From Crambe crambe (lineage: Eukaryota > Porifera > Demospongiae > Poecilosclerida > Crambeidae), in the NCBI GenBank assembly GCA_963924555.1, contig OZ004585.1, positions 7,022,556 to 7,086,555 of the forward strand: 64,000 nucleotides of DNA, given 5' to 3'. The notes under the pieces are model-generated. The model worked only from the letters and a program-made list of their open reading frames with translations. It made no database searches and was not told the origin of the DNA. The position numbers and the translations under genes were made by a program. The stretch's first letter is position 1. Every line of letters starts with the position of its first letter. Shown here piece after piece: positions 1 through 10,803 of this stretch.

Positions 1-144
1 GTAGTATCACAACTAGGGTGATATTTTACCATATCACGTAGTCATATCGCGTAGTCATATTACGTCCCCCTGGGCAATCTTTGCATAATGATTTATTTTA
101 TAGCCATGATAATATATGAAAGGAAAAAAATTTATGCTAAATAA
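1..144. repeat. Short tandem CATATC(G/A)CGTAGT motif and flank
   Basis: A 12-bp motif is repeated about three times around 33-66 (CATATCACGTAGT / CATATCGCGTAGT / CATATTACGT). Nothing else is recognised before the first MITE. Confidence 0.4.
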
Positions 145-494
145 GGCCACAATTTTTATAGAATCCTGGTTTCCTGTCCAAGAAGACATCCACAAGTGCT
201 GCGGGCGGGCGGTTATTATAATTATTCTATTACTGCTTCGTTGTTTGTCTCAAGGGTCCTGTCTTCATCATTCACTAGTCTTGCAGCCCGTGAGACTACT
301 CATTCACCACTCTACGGTGCATGGGCTTTCCCAAAAAGAGCTGCATGTATATGTGAAGCCAAATGTGCGCTCTCTACTGCGCGCATGAGCAATGGCAGGT
401 GCATGCTAGGCCGGCAGTAATAATATCTTTTGATGCGGTGATATTTCAATACGCGGGTGGTGGACAGGAAACAATCCTTCTATTAATAGTGGCC
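145..494. mobile_element. MITE, family 1 copy A (inverted relative to 40847-41161)
   Basis: The ends form an imperfect inverted repeat of about 35 bp: GGCCAC...ATAGAA...GTTTCCTGTCCA on the left, its complement TGGACAGGAAAC...TATTAATAGTGGCC on the right. The interior (Cys/Gly-type GC-rich stretch, 'GGGCGGGCGG', 'GGGCTTTCCCAAAAAGAG') recurs in opposite orientation at 40847-41161. The short ORFs crossing it are not credible genes. Presence of two diverged copies with matching ends supports a non-autonomous DNA transposon. Confidence 0.75.
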
Positions 495-524
495 TAAAAA
501 GGCCGTGTAGGGTTAGCCTGTACT

Positions 525-700
525 TTAACAATTTCTGTCAACAAAAATCAAAATAATGCTGCCTTCAATAATAATCCCTACATCACTGCCTCCCACCAAA
601 CTGCTTTAATTGTTCTTGTCAGTATAAAAGTGTTCTGCTTGGTTTAGTAGGGATTATTATTGAAGGCATTATTTTTATTTTTGTTGACAGAAATTGTTAA
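525..700. mobile_element. Fold-back MITE
   Basis: Arms of about 58 bp (TTAACAATTTCTGTCAACAA... near 525 and its complement ending at 700) enclose about 60 bp. The inner arm edge carries the AATAATAATCCCTAC / GTAGGGATTATTATT motif seen in other fold-backs of this window. Confidence 0.8.
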
Positions 701-920
701 GGTTACGGTATAGGATTTGCTCATGAATAATTCATGAATTAATGAGGCAAGTAGTTGCACCCGCTATGAGATGCTACAGTTGAAAACTACAGTTTCATAC
801 TGACTAGCACTTCCTACTCTACAACTGAGGGCAAACCAGACACTCGAGACTACTACCGCCCCAGAGAAACTCAACTGCTAAGCAGCCATACCTCGATCAC
901 TGCCAATTTCCAACTACAGC

Positions 921-1878
921 CATGTGCTGACCGTATTTTGTACTTATTCTTATTATATGAGGTAGTGGGCAGGGCCAGTCAGAGAAATTTTGAAAAGAAG
1001 CCACTGTATGCGAGAGCTATGGTCTAAATCTATGGATCGATCGCTCGATCGACGGCTAAAAGCGATCAAAATTCAGGAGTGTTGGCTTTTCTGGCTAAAA
1101 TCTCTCTGACTGGCCCTGCCCACTGGTTCATATAATCATAGATACATATTAGCCTTACGGGGATTGGAAACTCAATACTAGCGCGTGCCAATTTTTGACC
1201 CCATCCGTGTTGTCGAAGGAGCGGGTTTCTGCCATTGGGGGGGTTGCTAAGGAAAATTCATGTAGTGTCAAAATGGAAGAGCGATAATTTTAGCAAGGCA
1301 AATAAGCTGTTAGCTAAGGGATGTTTTAATTTTGTGGTGATTAAAAAAAACTACAGTTATAGCCAGATAATGGAAGTAATAGGCATATTTTTTACTCTTG
1401 GGCCCCTTTTTTGGCTCACTGGATATATTAAAAACCTGATAAAATACACCAAAATATCACCGATAAGTTATAGTGTGCTATAAAGTGAAAAATTATACCT
1501 GCCTGGTTGCTTGTAAGAGATACAATCACTGAAATAGTGGTATTCAAGGAGCATTCGTTGGGCCCCTTTCCTGACTTACCACTTTGAGTGTTGCAGTCTT
1601 CTTCCATGCTAACAGCTACATCATAGGCTGTAGTGTGCTAATGTTTAGAACTTCTTGCATTTACTGCAAGTATAATAAGGAAACTTGAGGTGTGAAATAG
1701 ACACTGCATGGATATATCAATGTTTCATAGTACAAGCCAATTGTAGACACGCGTGCCATTGCCCACGCACCGACAACATGGATGTTGTTATTTCTAAAGT
1801 ACGGAGTTTCCAATCCCCGTAAGGCTAATATGTATCTATGATATAATAAAAATAAGTACAAAATACAGTCAGTACATG
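921..1878. mobile_element. Terminal-inverted-repeat element, ~0.96 kb, family 2
   Basis: About 78-bp arms: the left arm begins CATGTGCTGACCGTATTTTG (921) and resumes after a nested insertion as TCATAGATACATATTAGCCT-type sequence to about 1183. The right arm is its complement, 1799-1878. The inner part 'ACGGGGATTGGAAA' is shared with the element at 48586-49587. No convincing ORF is inside, so it is probably non-autonomous. Confidence 0.7.
958..1130. mobile_element. Nested MITE with TATA target duplication
   Basis: Ends TGAGGTAGTGGGCAGGGCC... and ...GGCCCTGCCCACTGGTTCA are inverted repeats of about 28 bp. TATA flanks both sides (954-957 and 1131-1134). It interrupts the left arm of the 921-1878 element, so it is the younger insertion. 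Confidence 0.75.
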
Positions 1879-3435
1879 CAGTCGATCCGATCCGCCAATG
1901 AGCAGCTCACGTGAATTTTATTTTTAAATGACGTAATGTTTGGAGCCTTTTCTGCCAAGATGGCGCTAAAAGACAGAGGCTCGTACTTCTTACTCTTCAC
2001 AAGGAACTTAGTTTCATTCGCTCTGAGACCAGCCTTGTGTTTACTGCTGATGTTGACCGTGACCGTGACAATTTCGCTCTAATAGTAGGCGAGTAAAAGA
2101 TTTGGGAGCTAATTTCTACCTGTCTTCTACAATGTGAACTAATGCTATGAATATGATCGTCTCTAGCACCTACAGAAAGTAAGAGAACAACTTTATATGT
2201 GTATATGTTGTAGAGTAAGTTTCATTTTACATCTGTATCAGTGTTCCATTGTATGAAATTTGTCAGAAAAAATTTTCTGATAGGATAAGGTAGGCAGGGG
2301 TATCTCCAGACATGGGGTAACTTCGGACTTTCGACTTTTTTCAGAAGCTACAAAGATTGAGAGGCAATCTTTATACCTGGAGTAACTATAACTGCTACTT
2401 GTTTAAATGCATGCTTAGCTAAACTCTTTTCCACCGTTCTGGACTGCATCGTGCCCCGAAATCTATAATCGTTGAACTGAAACTTTATGTCACAATCTTG
2501 TGCATTTCAAGCAGGCCTGGTTGAACATCAAGAGAGTGCAGAAAAAAAGTGCATGTGTATCGGATAAACCAAGGTCATATCTCTCTAAAATTTTTCATGT
2601 TGGGTTGCTAGCTAGCTCTATCAGAGATTTCTACCAGTAGTGTCCGGAGTTATCCCAAGCCGTGATTTTATACTAGCTATGAATTTTGCCTGATAACTTC
2701 ACAAGAGTAAGTACTATCAGAGAGTGCGGTAGCACTCTCTATGTAGGGATGACTCGGACGGCCGCGCGCGCCGCCTATAGACTAATACTAAAGTGAAATT
2801 CTAGTTCCCCCACTTAGACCTAACAAAAGCTACTGTGAATGATTATCCAGCCTACTAGAGCCTACTACAATGTGCAGACCAAGTTTCAGGACCAGGGAGC
2901 TTACCGTTTCAGAAATACGGCAAGCAGGTAAATCGCTGGATTCTTCTTCTTCTCTATTATTATTAGCTATTATTCTTCTTAGACAACCATATCTCTCAAA
3001 CCACTCAAGCTACAGCTATGATTTCTCCACTCCAAATTCTATGAACTACGATCTTTTCTACTCGTTGATCCTCGAAAGAGTCGATGAAAAAGGAGACACT
3101 ACGGAGCACAGTATGCACTCGACTAATTCAATTAGGAAGCCATCTTTTCTATAATACGCATGCGCATGAATTTGATATCTAATTATTCGAAATTATGATA
3201 TTACTCAGCTATAGCTAGCTAGCTAGCTAGATAAGGCCACAGCAACTGACAATGTTGTTTCACGGGTATTCTGCCTTCAAAAAGGGACCGGTAGACAGGC
3301 TTATATTTATAAATCACCTATGAATATCATTATAAAATATAGGAAACCAGCAAAAAATCAGTATAACACAAAGTTTACACAAAAAGTATATATGAGTATA
3401 TAAAAGATGTATATAGCATTGAACACTGCATGATA
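1879..3435. other. Intergenic, no supported gene
   Basis: A 40-codon ORF starts at 1961 in a GCCAAGATGGCG context and encodes a hydrophobic C-terminal half, but nothing downstream continues it. A palindrome GAGAGTGCGGTAGCACTCTC sits at 2720-2739. A (TAGC)n run lies near 3209-3232. The ORF at 2870-3154 looks like chance. Confidence 0.4.
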
Positions 3436-6400
3436 TTACTCTTTCCTCCTTTTCTTGTTTGCATTTGAAGTAGCTCCCCACGTACTAGGTTCTTTTCCTT
3501 CTGATCTGCACAAAAAGCAGATAGGCCGAACAACTTGCTTTCTCTGTTTAAGGTCTCGAACTAACTCATCTTCTACAAGGGACTCTTCTGGGCCACCACA
3601 ATGACAACAAACAGGAGGAAACTTGACTAGGGTAGCACTGTAATATTGAGACTCTATGACATCAGCACATGATAAGTTAACCCGAGTTACGATAGAAGAG
3701 TGATACTCAGAGGACGAGGGGAAAAGAATACTTCCACATGTGTAATCTGGTTCAAGTTCAATCAACAGTCCTTTCTCAATATCACTTAATGATGTGTCGG
3801 AAAATACACAACGTGGTTTAAAGCAATCACCACAAGATAATACAGCTCGCACCTTTCCACTCTGAGAGAGTAACCTTCGATTTACTTTATCCAACTCTTC
3901 ACCTTCAGGATATTTTGTCTGTTTTTGAGAGGGCCTGTCCTTTTCATTCGGCATACGACCATAGAGTTGTGTGAATGGCTGGTAATGATCTTTGCTTTCA
4001 TCCAAAAGTGGCAATGGTAAAAGCTTATTGATTTGTACTGCTCACATGACAATTTTATTGGATGAGAAGAACAATACTGGCATGATTCAAGCAAACACTT
4101 ACGCACTTGGAAGGAATACTTGGAAATATGGCAGTGTTCTTTCTTGAATCTTTTCAGTGATTCAGATCTCTTCAAATCAGCTTTAGTTAGTTCATTCTTC
4201 TGAAGTGTTGAATCAATGTTGAGGAGAACTTCATCGAACATTTCATCTATTTCTGGTTGTGTTGCTACATGACCACTCTTAAAGTATCGATCTTTCAACT
4301 TTAGCTGTTGAAATCGATGATCAAGAAAATCAATTACAGGTTGTACAGCATGATTTATGCCATCCCCAAGACTTGGATGAGCCTCAATTTCAGCTCTCAC
4401 AGCTTTCATGCTATTTTTATTCTTTACCAGGATTTCAAGGTCACTGGACATTTCTTCTCTCTGAAGGGATGTATTCTGTAGAGCCAAATTTAGCACAGAC
4501 ATAACTCTTTCGGCGGGATTAGTCCAACTTTGATATGGACATGTAGACAAAGCAATTAAGATGTCACAGTTTAGACAGAAGAAGAGACACAATAGACCTA
4601 TTTGAACAGAGCCATAAGATAACCTGTGATCAGGGCCACCATCACTCATTATCATCAAAATAGGCTTTCCTAAACTTAATGATTGTTCTGCACAGCCCTC
4701 CTTCAAAATAATTTTACTCAACTCCACAGAGTGGCGCAGTGCATGGGATGGTTGGGTGACTTTGTTCTTGTTGGTCACATATACCTGACCACGATGGAAG
4801 GAATCACAAGCAGAGTCTGGTATGTCAATAACCAAAGCTACTGATGGCACCACACCATGAATATGGAAATCATGGTCTAATGCTCCCATAATGCTATCCG
4901 ATGAAGGTACCAGAGATCTGCGTCCCCTGGTTCCTGTACTAATGGGCAAGCCTGGTTCACCAACTGGTATGGTGGTCTTGTCATCCACTGAAATGAAGAC
5001 TAAATGTTTGGACAAAAGAAGTGCATATTCTTTAGCATACTTCAATATGACCATCACATACTTTGAATCTGGGTGTGACTTGCGCAACTGCCTCTTTTGA
5101 ACAGCATATTTCACTTCATATCTGCCAGTATATCGAAGTGAATTTGAAGCATAAGGATTGCAAGGTGAAAACTGAAGCCTAACCCACTCCTTAGAAGGAA
5201 TGTCAACATCCTCGCTATACTTAGACTTCAATCGCTCTTCGATAATGTCACAAAGATTTCTAACAGAAATTGCTATGGGCATGTGTAAAATATTTCCATG
5301 TCTTCGGTCATCACAAGCTGGATTAATTTCTAATAGATAGAGATCCAATTCTTCCCAGAATTTATCAAACATAGTTGATTTAGGCTTTTTCATACGTCTC
5401 ATATCAAGAAAAATTTCAGGCTCATCAAGCTCAAAGATTTCCTCGGCTATAGTGGCTACCCTTCGATCCACAGCCTTTTCAGTTACACTCCGAGATGAAG
5501 AAAAATCATCAGTAAGAGAGCGATAAAGATGCCTAAGAACAGCTTTCTGTGACGTCTTCAGCATACGAGTATAACGGTCAATATAGTCACGATGCATTTG
5601 CCTTGTAGAAAACACTTTCTGTCTAGCATTTAAATCTGTGACAATCCTGGCATTGGTGGTTGCTTCAGCACCACTAGCAGGTGTTTTCCAGATAAATGAT
5701 AAGGTTCCCAAGCTATTACCATGCATGAACCTGTAGATCATGCAAGGCATTGATAATTTTAGCCCAGTGAATCAGTTTTTTCTGCTAAACCGGTCCTCAG
5801 GAGCAAAATCATTAGCAAAAATAGGATCATAGTCTTCTTTCAGCAGTAGCACTTCTTCGACTGTTTCATAAGCTGCCTTACATTTGGTTACAACCGGAAT
5901 AGGTAAAAGTTCTAAGCTCTCACTGAGTGTTCTAGCAGGTGTCAAGGACTTTTGATTCATCTTAACAGAACTATTTTGCTGTTTTAGATAGTCTCGATAC
6001 TTGCTAAAGCTTTCAGCCAGGGAATTAAGAACTCGGAGATCTTTGAAAGATGAAGCAAAGATCCAGGGTTGCTGTAGAATACCTGAAAGCTTTTCAAGAT
6101 GAAAGCTCAACCCATCATATGAAAGCTGTGGCTTTTTAAGCTTTTTCTGTCTCCAATTATTATATCCCTGAAATTTTGAGAAAACTTCAGGAAATGGGAT
6201 ACTTCTATCTTGAAATTGCTTATGACATGAATCCACATACCATAGGCAACCAGTTATAACTTTTACACATCGCTCACCAATTGTAGATACCACATCACGT
6301 GTCCAGCCTATATTCATAAAGTCTATTCGCGTTCACCTTGGCCCCGGAAGTAGCTGTGGTATAGTAAGCTTACGTAAGAACGCGTGTTAATCCAATTAGC

Positions 6401-7588
6401 CACATAGTTATGGCTAGAGGTATGCGCGGGTAATTGGAGGCAAGCCACGTGTTATCAGTTTAGATAAAGTTCTTTTCTCGTTTCTTTTCTCGTTTTTGCA
6501 TGACTTTCTCTCATGCCTGCTATGACTCTCCCTGGACTTCTGCCCTGTCTTCTACTGGACAATCCCCAGAGAGGTAGGGTGGTTTAGCTGACATCTCAAG
6601 CCTGCTCCTTCCTTTCCTGATCCCAGCAACTCCTGGAGGGTTTAGCAATGATTATTCTGTATGTTCTGTATAAGCTAAACTGCCGGGAAGTTTAGCAGTG
6701 ATTCGAATATTGTAGTTAACTTGATAATGTGACTTCTCATTGATTCTATCGATCTAGTTAGCTAAAAGATTCTGTGATTCAGTTTTCTAGTTAGCTAAAC
6801 TATTCTATAATTCATATTTCTTAGTTTTAACCAGCAGTTACTCGCGTAAGCTAGCTAACTTGAGAATCAGTAGCACCTGGCAGCCATTGTTTTGCTCTAT
6901 CGCGCGCAATGCGCGCGCACTACATTCCTTGTGGTGAATGGCAGCTCCATACTTTGCTTATGGGACATACAGCTAACTTCTTACTGGTAAGGAATGAGTC
7001 CTTATAAAAAGCATCATCATAAATCTCAGATAATTAGCTAGCTGCTGGTATTTAAAATTTTGAAATTGGTCAAGAATTGAGCAAGTTATCGCGGATATAA
7101 GAAGGTCAAGGTGAACGCGAATAGACTTTAGCTGACAAGACCTTAAGGAGATCATTAAATAACTTTTGATTTCCACGGATATTATCTCCTGTAATTTTGC
7201 AAGGCAGATGCTTTTCATACCGAGAAGCCATCAGAACAGTAGAAGCATTACGTGGAGCTGATGATGCTTCTGGCTCTACTGCAATTAGGCAGTATGATAT
7301 GAAAATTGTGTACACACCTGTAGCAAGATAAATATCTGATCACACACTCTTAAGGACATAGCAAACATACTATACCTGAAAAACAGGAGCATTCAAAGGC
7401 ACAGAATGAGTCACTTTGTTCATAGTCGATGATATCAAGGTTTTGTCTACAGTTTCATGCTGAAAGTCTTTACAAACTCTTCCAAGCAATGATCCAAACG
7501 TATCATCAGGACTGACACTTACAATAGTAGCAGGATGTAACACCTTAGCAGCCCTTTTCACTTCAACGCTTGCCCAAAACTCAGCCAT
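3436..7588 (-). pseudogene. Decayed DDE-type transposase-like gene with C-terminal zinc-binding region
   Basis: Read on the minus strand. The first exon (7588-7376) starts MAEFWASVEVKRAAK and ends at a CAG|GTATAG donor. A second segment (about 7300-7131) continues across the inserted element at 6319-7128 into the block 6317-5772. A single in-frame TGA at 5774-5772 precedes an 622-codon open block (5750-3882), and a one-base shift near 4020 leads into the last 192 codons (to 3436). The large block shows candidate catalytic acidic residues: ISVDDKTT, then IMSDGGPDHR, then NPAERVMSVLN, spaced as in RNase-H-fold (DDE) transposases. The tail has CGDC...C, CCHCGG and CFLC pairs suggestive of zinc binding. 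I cannot name the superfamily. The junction from exon 1 to the second segment was not resolved. Stop, frameshift and insertion together argue for an inactive copy of a multi-copy element gene. Confidence 0.65.
6319..7128. mobile_element. Non-autonomous TA-flanked element interrupting the DDE-like gene
   Basis: Ends AAGTCTATTCGCGTTCACCTTG (6319) and the exact complement ending at 7128 are inverted repeats of 22 bp (about 26 bp with one mismatch). TA duplications lie at 6317-6318 and 7129-7130. Collapsing the element and one TA leaves the surrounding reading frame open, which fits precise insertion into coding DNA. TA target and length (810 bp) fit a Tc1/mariner-mobilised element. No ORF of its own is supported. 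Confidence 0.8.
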
Positions 7589-7759
7589 TATTTAATTTAG
7601 CACGTACGTGAAAATTGGGTGGCACGTGTCAAAAATTAATGGTGATGTAAATTTTATGATGTCATTATTATGACATCATTGATTTATGAATATAAATAAA
7701 ATGTAGAAATTTTTGGAACGGTTTACTCGTGAAACAACATTGTAAGTTGGCATGGCCTA
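7589..7759. promoter_or_regulatory. Divergent intergenic region
   Basis: This 171-bp AT-rich gap lies between the minus-strand start at 7588 and a plus-strand ATG at 7760. A shared promoter is an inference; no specific element is recognised. Confidence 0.25.
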
Positions 7760-7933
7760 ATGGACTACACTATCGATTCGGGGATTTTAGATTCACCAAT
7801 CCAGCTACCGGTAGACGCTATTTCAGCATCTTCGACCTCCAAGTATAGCTCAACAATAACACAACACCTTGACTCGTTGCTATGCTATTGGAGAACTATT
7901 CTTCTTCCATCTGTCCCCTGCATAGAAGAATGA
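7760..7933 (+). CDS. Small ORF, possible first exon (57 aa)
   Basis: Starts MDYTIDSGILDSP and ends at TGA 7931-7933. It sits divergently from the DDE-like gene and just before the fold-back MITE at 7981. I do not recognise it. It could be a truncated first exon of a partner ORF of the same old element, or chance. Confidence 0.2.
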   Translation: MDYTIDSGILDSPIQLPVDAISASSTSKYSSTITQHLDSLLCYWRTILLPSVPCIEE

Positions 7934-7980
7934 ACTCTATACATAGCTAAAACCATTAAAGAGAGAAAAAAAGACCAGGA

Positions 7981-8295
7981 ACAAGTAAGGGAAAAAGCAT
8001 TTCGTGAAATGAAAAAAGATGTAGGGATGACCACTGTTCAAAAAAGTAAGGAAACAAGAAGGATGGAAATGGGATCAATCTTTGTTCTGTATATCCAGCC
8101 AACAATCCCTACATATACGTCGGGTAACTTCAGATTATAGTGTAGTAATGTACGTATATGTAGGGATTGTTGGCTGGATATACAGAACAAAGATTGATCC
8201 CATTTCCATCCTTCTTGTTTCCTTACTTTTTTGAGCAGTGGTCATCCCTACATCTTTTTTTTTTCATTTCACGAAATGCTTTTTCCCTTACTTGT
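7981..8295. mobile_element. Fold-back MITE, family 3 copy A
   Basis: Long nearly perfect arms (about 135 bp) running from ACAAGTAAGGGAAAAAGC at 7981 to its complement ending at 8295, with a spacer of about 45 bp. Core segments GATGTAGGGATGACCACTG and TCCAGCCAACAATCCCTAC recur at 41684-41835 and 61675-61850. Confidence 0.85.
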
Positions 8296-8650
8296 AATAA
8301 TAACACTTGGGGCCTTGATAGATGGAGAGTTCAGCTTCTTTTTGAACTTTGCTGCTCGATCATAGCTGCTTCCTTCCCAATTGAAATTTCGTCCAGAGTT
8401 CCCCCCGCCTACCATAATATAGTTGGAAGTAATTAAAAAGAATAGCTACATAACATCAATTTCACTGTCAGATTTGTATGATCCAAAATGTTGTCCATTA
8501 TATTTTTGGTCGTACTTTCTGTGCTAGATTGTGCACATCATCCAAAAATACTGTCCATTATCTCTTCAGTGGCACTGTCTGCACTATCTTATTATTTTCT
8601 TCCAGTTCGAGGGCATCAAGCCGGGAAGACTCTGAGAGTCTAAAATGAGT

Positions 8651-8785
8651 TAGACACCTCGGCCAATAGAATCTACAGTTTTAGAAACCTTCAGGCCCTT
8701 GGGTAGATACCTCGCTTCGCTCGGCCTCTACAGCCCAAGGGCCTTCAGGTTTCTAAATCCCGTAGATTCATGGCCTTGGTGTCTA
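8651..8785. mobile_element. Fold-back element
   Basis: TAGACACC.CGGCCA...GAATCTAC on the left pairs with GTAGATTC.TGGCCTTGGTGTCTA on the right. An inner pair, AGAAACCTTCAGGCCCTTGGG / CCCAAGGGCCTTCAGGTTTCT, extends the stem. Confidence 0.7.
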
Positions 8786-8834
8786 TTATCTAATGTTTCA
8801 TTCCATTATGAGTTAATACTTCAAGTTAGAACTG

Positions 8835-9010
8835 AAACTGCATGCAAGAGAGTGAATTTAGTGAAGTGACCCTTACCCATCATCAAGTACAAGATACTAT
8901 TCCTACTTCACTCCCATGATCAAGGGCCAAGGGAGTGAAGTAGGAATAGTATCTCGTACTTGATGATGGGTAAGGGTCACTTCACTAAATTCACTCTCTT
9001 GCATGCAGTT
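8835..9010. mobile_element. Near-perfect hairpin MITE
   Basis: Arms of about 79 bp starting AACTGCATGCAAGAGAGTG differ at about one position. The spacer is only about 18 bp (ATGATCAAGGGCCAAG). Confidence 0.8.
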
Positions 9011-9187
9011 ATAATACATATTCCAGCTAGATTTTTGGGCCATACTGCTTCGATGCTGCAGTACTTGGTTTTCATAATGAAGCTGCAGTTATAATAGCAT
9101 CCCTACTTCACATTTTTATTTCGGAGGGAAAGAGTCATGGCTGCTGAATGGTGTTTTATTCTTCATCTTTGTATTCATTTCCTTTAG

Positions 9188-9253
9188 CTACTCACCCTGA
9201 ACCTTCCCCTCCTCTTTCTGCCTCCTCCAGCCCTCCTCCTTCTGGTGACAGTG
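9188..9253 (+). CDS. Candidate isolated coding exon, Pro/Ser-rich
   Basis: Flanked by TTTCCTTTAG and a GTAAGTTG donor, and open in one phase-1 to phase-1 frame (THPEPSPPLSASSSPPPSG). Linker exons of this phase occur in the ZU5/Death-type genes further right. No neighbouring exons could be linked with confidence. Confidence 0.25.
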
Positions 9254-9475
9254 GTAAGTTGTGGCTATTATGTGCTCTAATATATTCATTTTTTGAGTCC
9301 ACCTTTCAGTGGCCAGTATATGGGCGTGATACAGGGGGCAGGACTTCAAAAGTGGGTGTAGTTTGTGGTAGAATTTAGTGTCCCTGAACTATGATATCTC
9401 ACAGATCAAGAGTCACTCAAGTTCTCTGGAAACAGTTGACCATTTCTAGGTGCCTTCATTACTTGAAGTGATATG

Positions 9476-9805
9476 AGAGTAAAAACATTTCTTCTAAATG
9501 AAAGAGTGATGTAGGCTCGAATACATGACTATAAAAAGTACGGAAACAAGGTGCTGGTATGTACTTCATAAGCTCTACAGAATTGACAAACCCTACAATT
9601 GACATAAACCCTACATCACTGCTGCCATATTATCCTTTTGGCTACACCTTGCAGCAATGTAGGGGTTTATGTCAATTGTAGGGTTTGTCAATTCTGTAGA
9701 GTTTATGAAGTAGCTATATACCAGCACCTTGTTTCCGTACTTTTTATAGTCATGTATTCAAGCCTACATCACTCTTTCATTTAGAAGAAATGTTTTTACT
9801 CTCAC
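9476..9805. mobile_element. Fold-back MITE
   Basis: GAGAGTAAAAACATTTCTTC at the left end pairs with its complement at about 9785-9805. The arms (about 140 bp each, with small indels) include GGAAACAAGGTGCTGGTA and CCCTACAATTGACATAAACC. Confidence 0.8.
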
Positions 9806-9839
9806 TTATTTGCATACTTTTTCAAGGGACGTGGCTAAG

Positions 9840-10310
9840 GCTGTCAAGAACAACCCTTTACCAAATAAGCTTATCACGCCCACCGCAACTCAGCAAGACA
9901 GTTTTTTCTCAGTGTATATTGCTAACTGTGTCTACGAAGCGTTCTAGCATTCTAATGTTGTCTACGTAGCATCTACGAAGTGTATAAACTAACTGTGCTG
10001 TCTACGAAGCGTTCAAGCGTCCATGAAGGCATTCGAACGGCAATTGACAGTTAGGACTTGAGCTGTACTTCAATTTGTGATTCCTTACCTGAGGTGTAGA
10101 GCTTCAAGATGGTACCAAGATCATAGATATAGGATGAAGCAGTCGGGAGTTATGGCTGTCAAGCTTCCACGAAGGCATTCGGACGGCAATTGACAGCTAG
10201 GACTTGAGCTTTACTTTAATTAAAACAAGACCATTCCTTAGATCAGGTGTAGAGCTTCAATATGGTACCAAGTTCATAGATATAGGATGAAGAGTTATGG
10301 CTGTCAAGGA
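9840..10310. repeat. Tandem duplication, ~146-bp unit, with TCTACGAAGCGTTC submotifs
   Basis: TCCATGAAGGCATTCGAACGG at 10020 recurs at 10166 (TCCACGAAGGCATTCGGACGG), and both units continue through GACAG.TAGGACTTGAGCT and TCATAGATATAGGATGAAG. Upstream, 9937-10015 holds several CTACGAAGC / CTACGTAGC motifs. Confidence 0.7.
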
Positions 10311-10366
10311 GAAGATTATTATTATTATATTAATGAGCGTGGGCATTTTGCGTGTCAAGCCTACAT

Positions 10367-10388
10367 AGAGAGTGCTACTGCACTCTCT
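10367..10388. repeat. Dispersed AGAGAGTGC...GCACTCTCT palindrome
   Basis: Stand-alone copy of a palindrome also found at 2720, 24920, 53539 and 61635. In the composite repeat it forms one terminus. Confidence 0.6.
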
Positions 10389-10409
10389 GATAATTGGGAA
10401 TGCTAGCTA

Positions 10410-10801
10410 CCGTACAGCGGGTTTTTTTTCGGTGGGGATAAAAATTTGGTAATTTTGCTATCTATCGAAAAAAAATTTTTTCCAAATAAAGCCACCGTTT
10501 AGACGTTCAGCGGCACTATACGAACTTACCTAACCTTCTGGTCCACTTTCTTCTTAGCTAGCTTGATTCCATCAATTAAGAAGTCGTCACGATTGCAAAG
10601 AGGGCTATACCTGAAGAAATGAAGGCCAAAAAATAGTATGCAAGCCCAGCTGTGAAGCAAAGTCCTTAGATATTGTTCCACATGTGCTAAAATAACCATA
10701 CCGTATGCGTACCGAATAAAAGACTACTGTAATTCTTCATCTGTATTGTCCTTTGATGAATTAACGAAATATTTTATCTCCGAAAAAAACCCGCTGTACG
10801 G
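10410..10801. mobile_element. Mariner-type MITE, 392 bp
   Basis: Ends CCGTACAGCGGGTTTTTTTTCGG and CCGAAAAAAACCCGCTGTACGG are inverted, with TA on each side (10408-10409, 10802-10803). No coding capacity. Confidence 0.8.
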
Positions 10802-10803
10802 TA

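Noticed and set aside
116-420. Two overlapping ORFs
   Set aside because: They lie within a MITE, and the inverted copy at 40847-41161 gives equally spurious ORFs.
1961-2083. 40-codon ORF in good start context
   Set aside because: No downstream exon or homology signal; could be chance or an untranslated-region ORF.
2870-3154. 94-codon ORF
   Set aside because: No family signal, Ser/Leu low complexity, and no linked exons.
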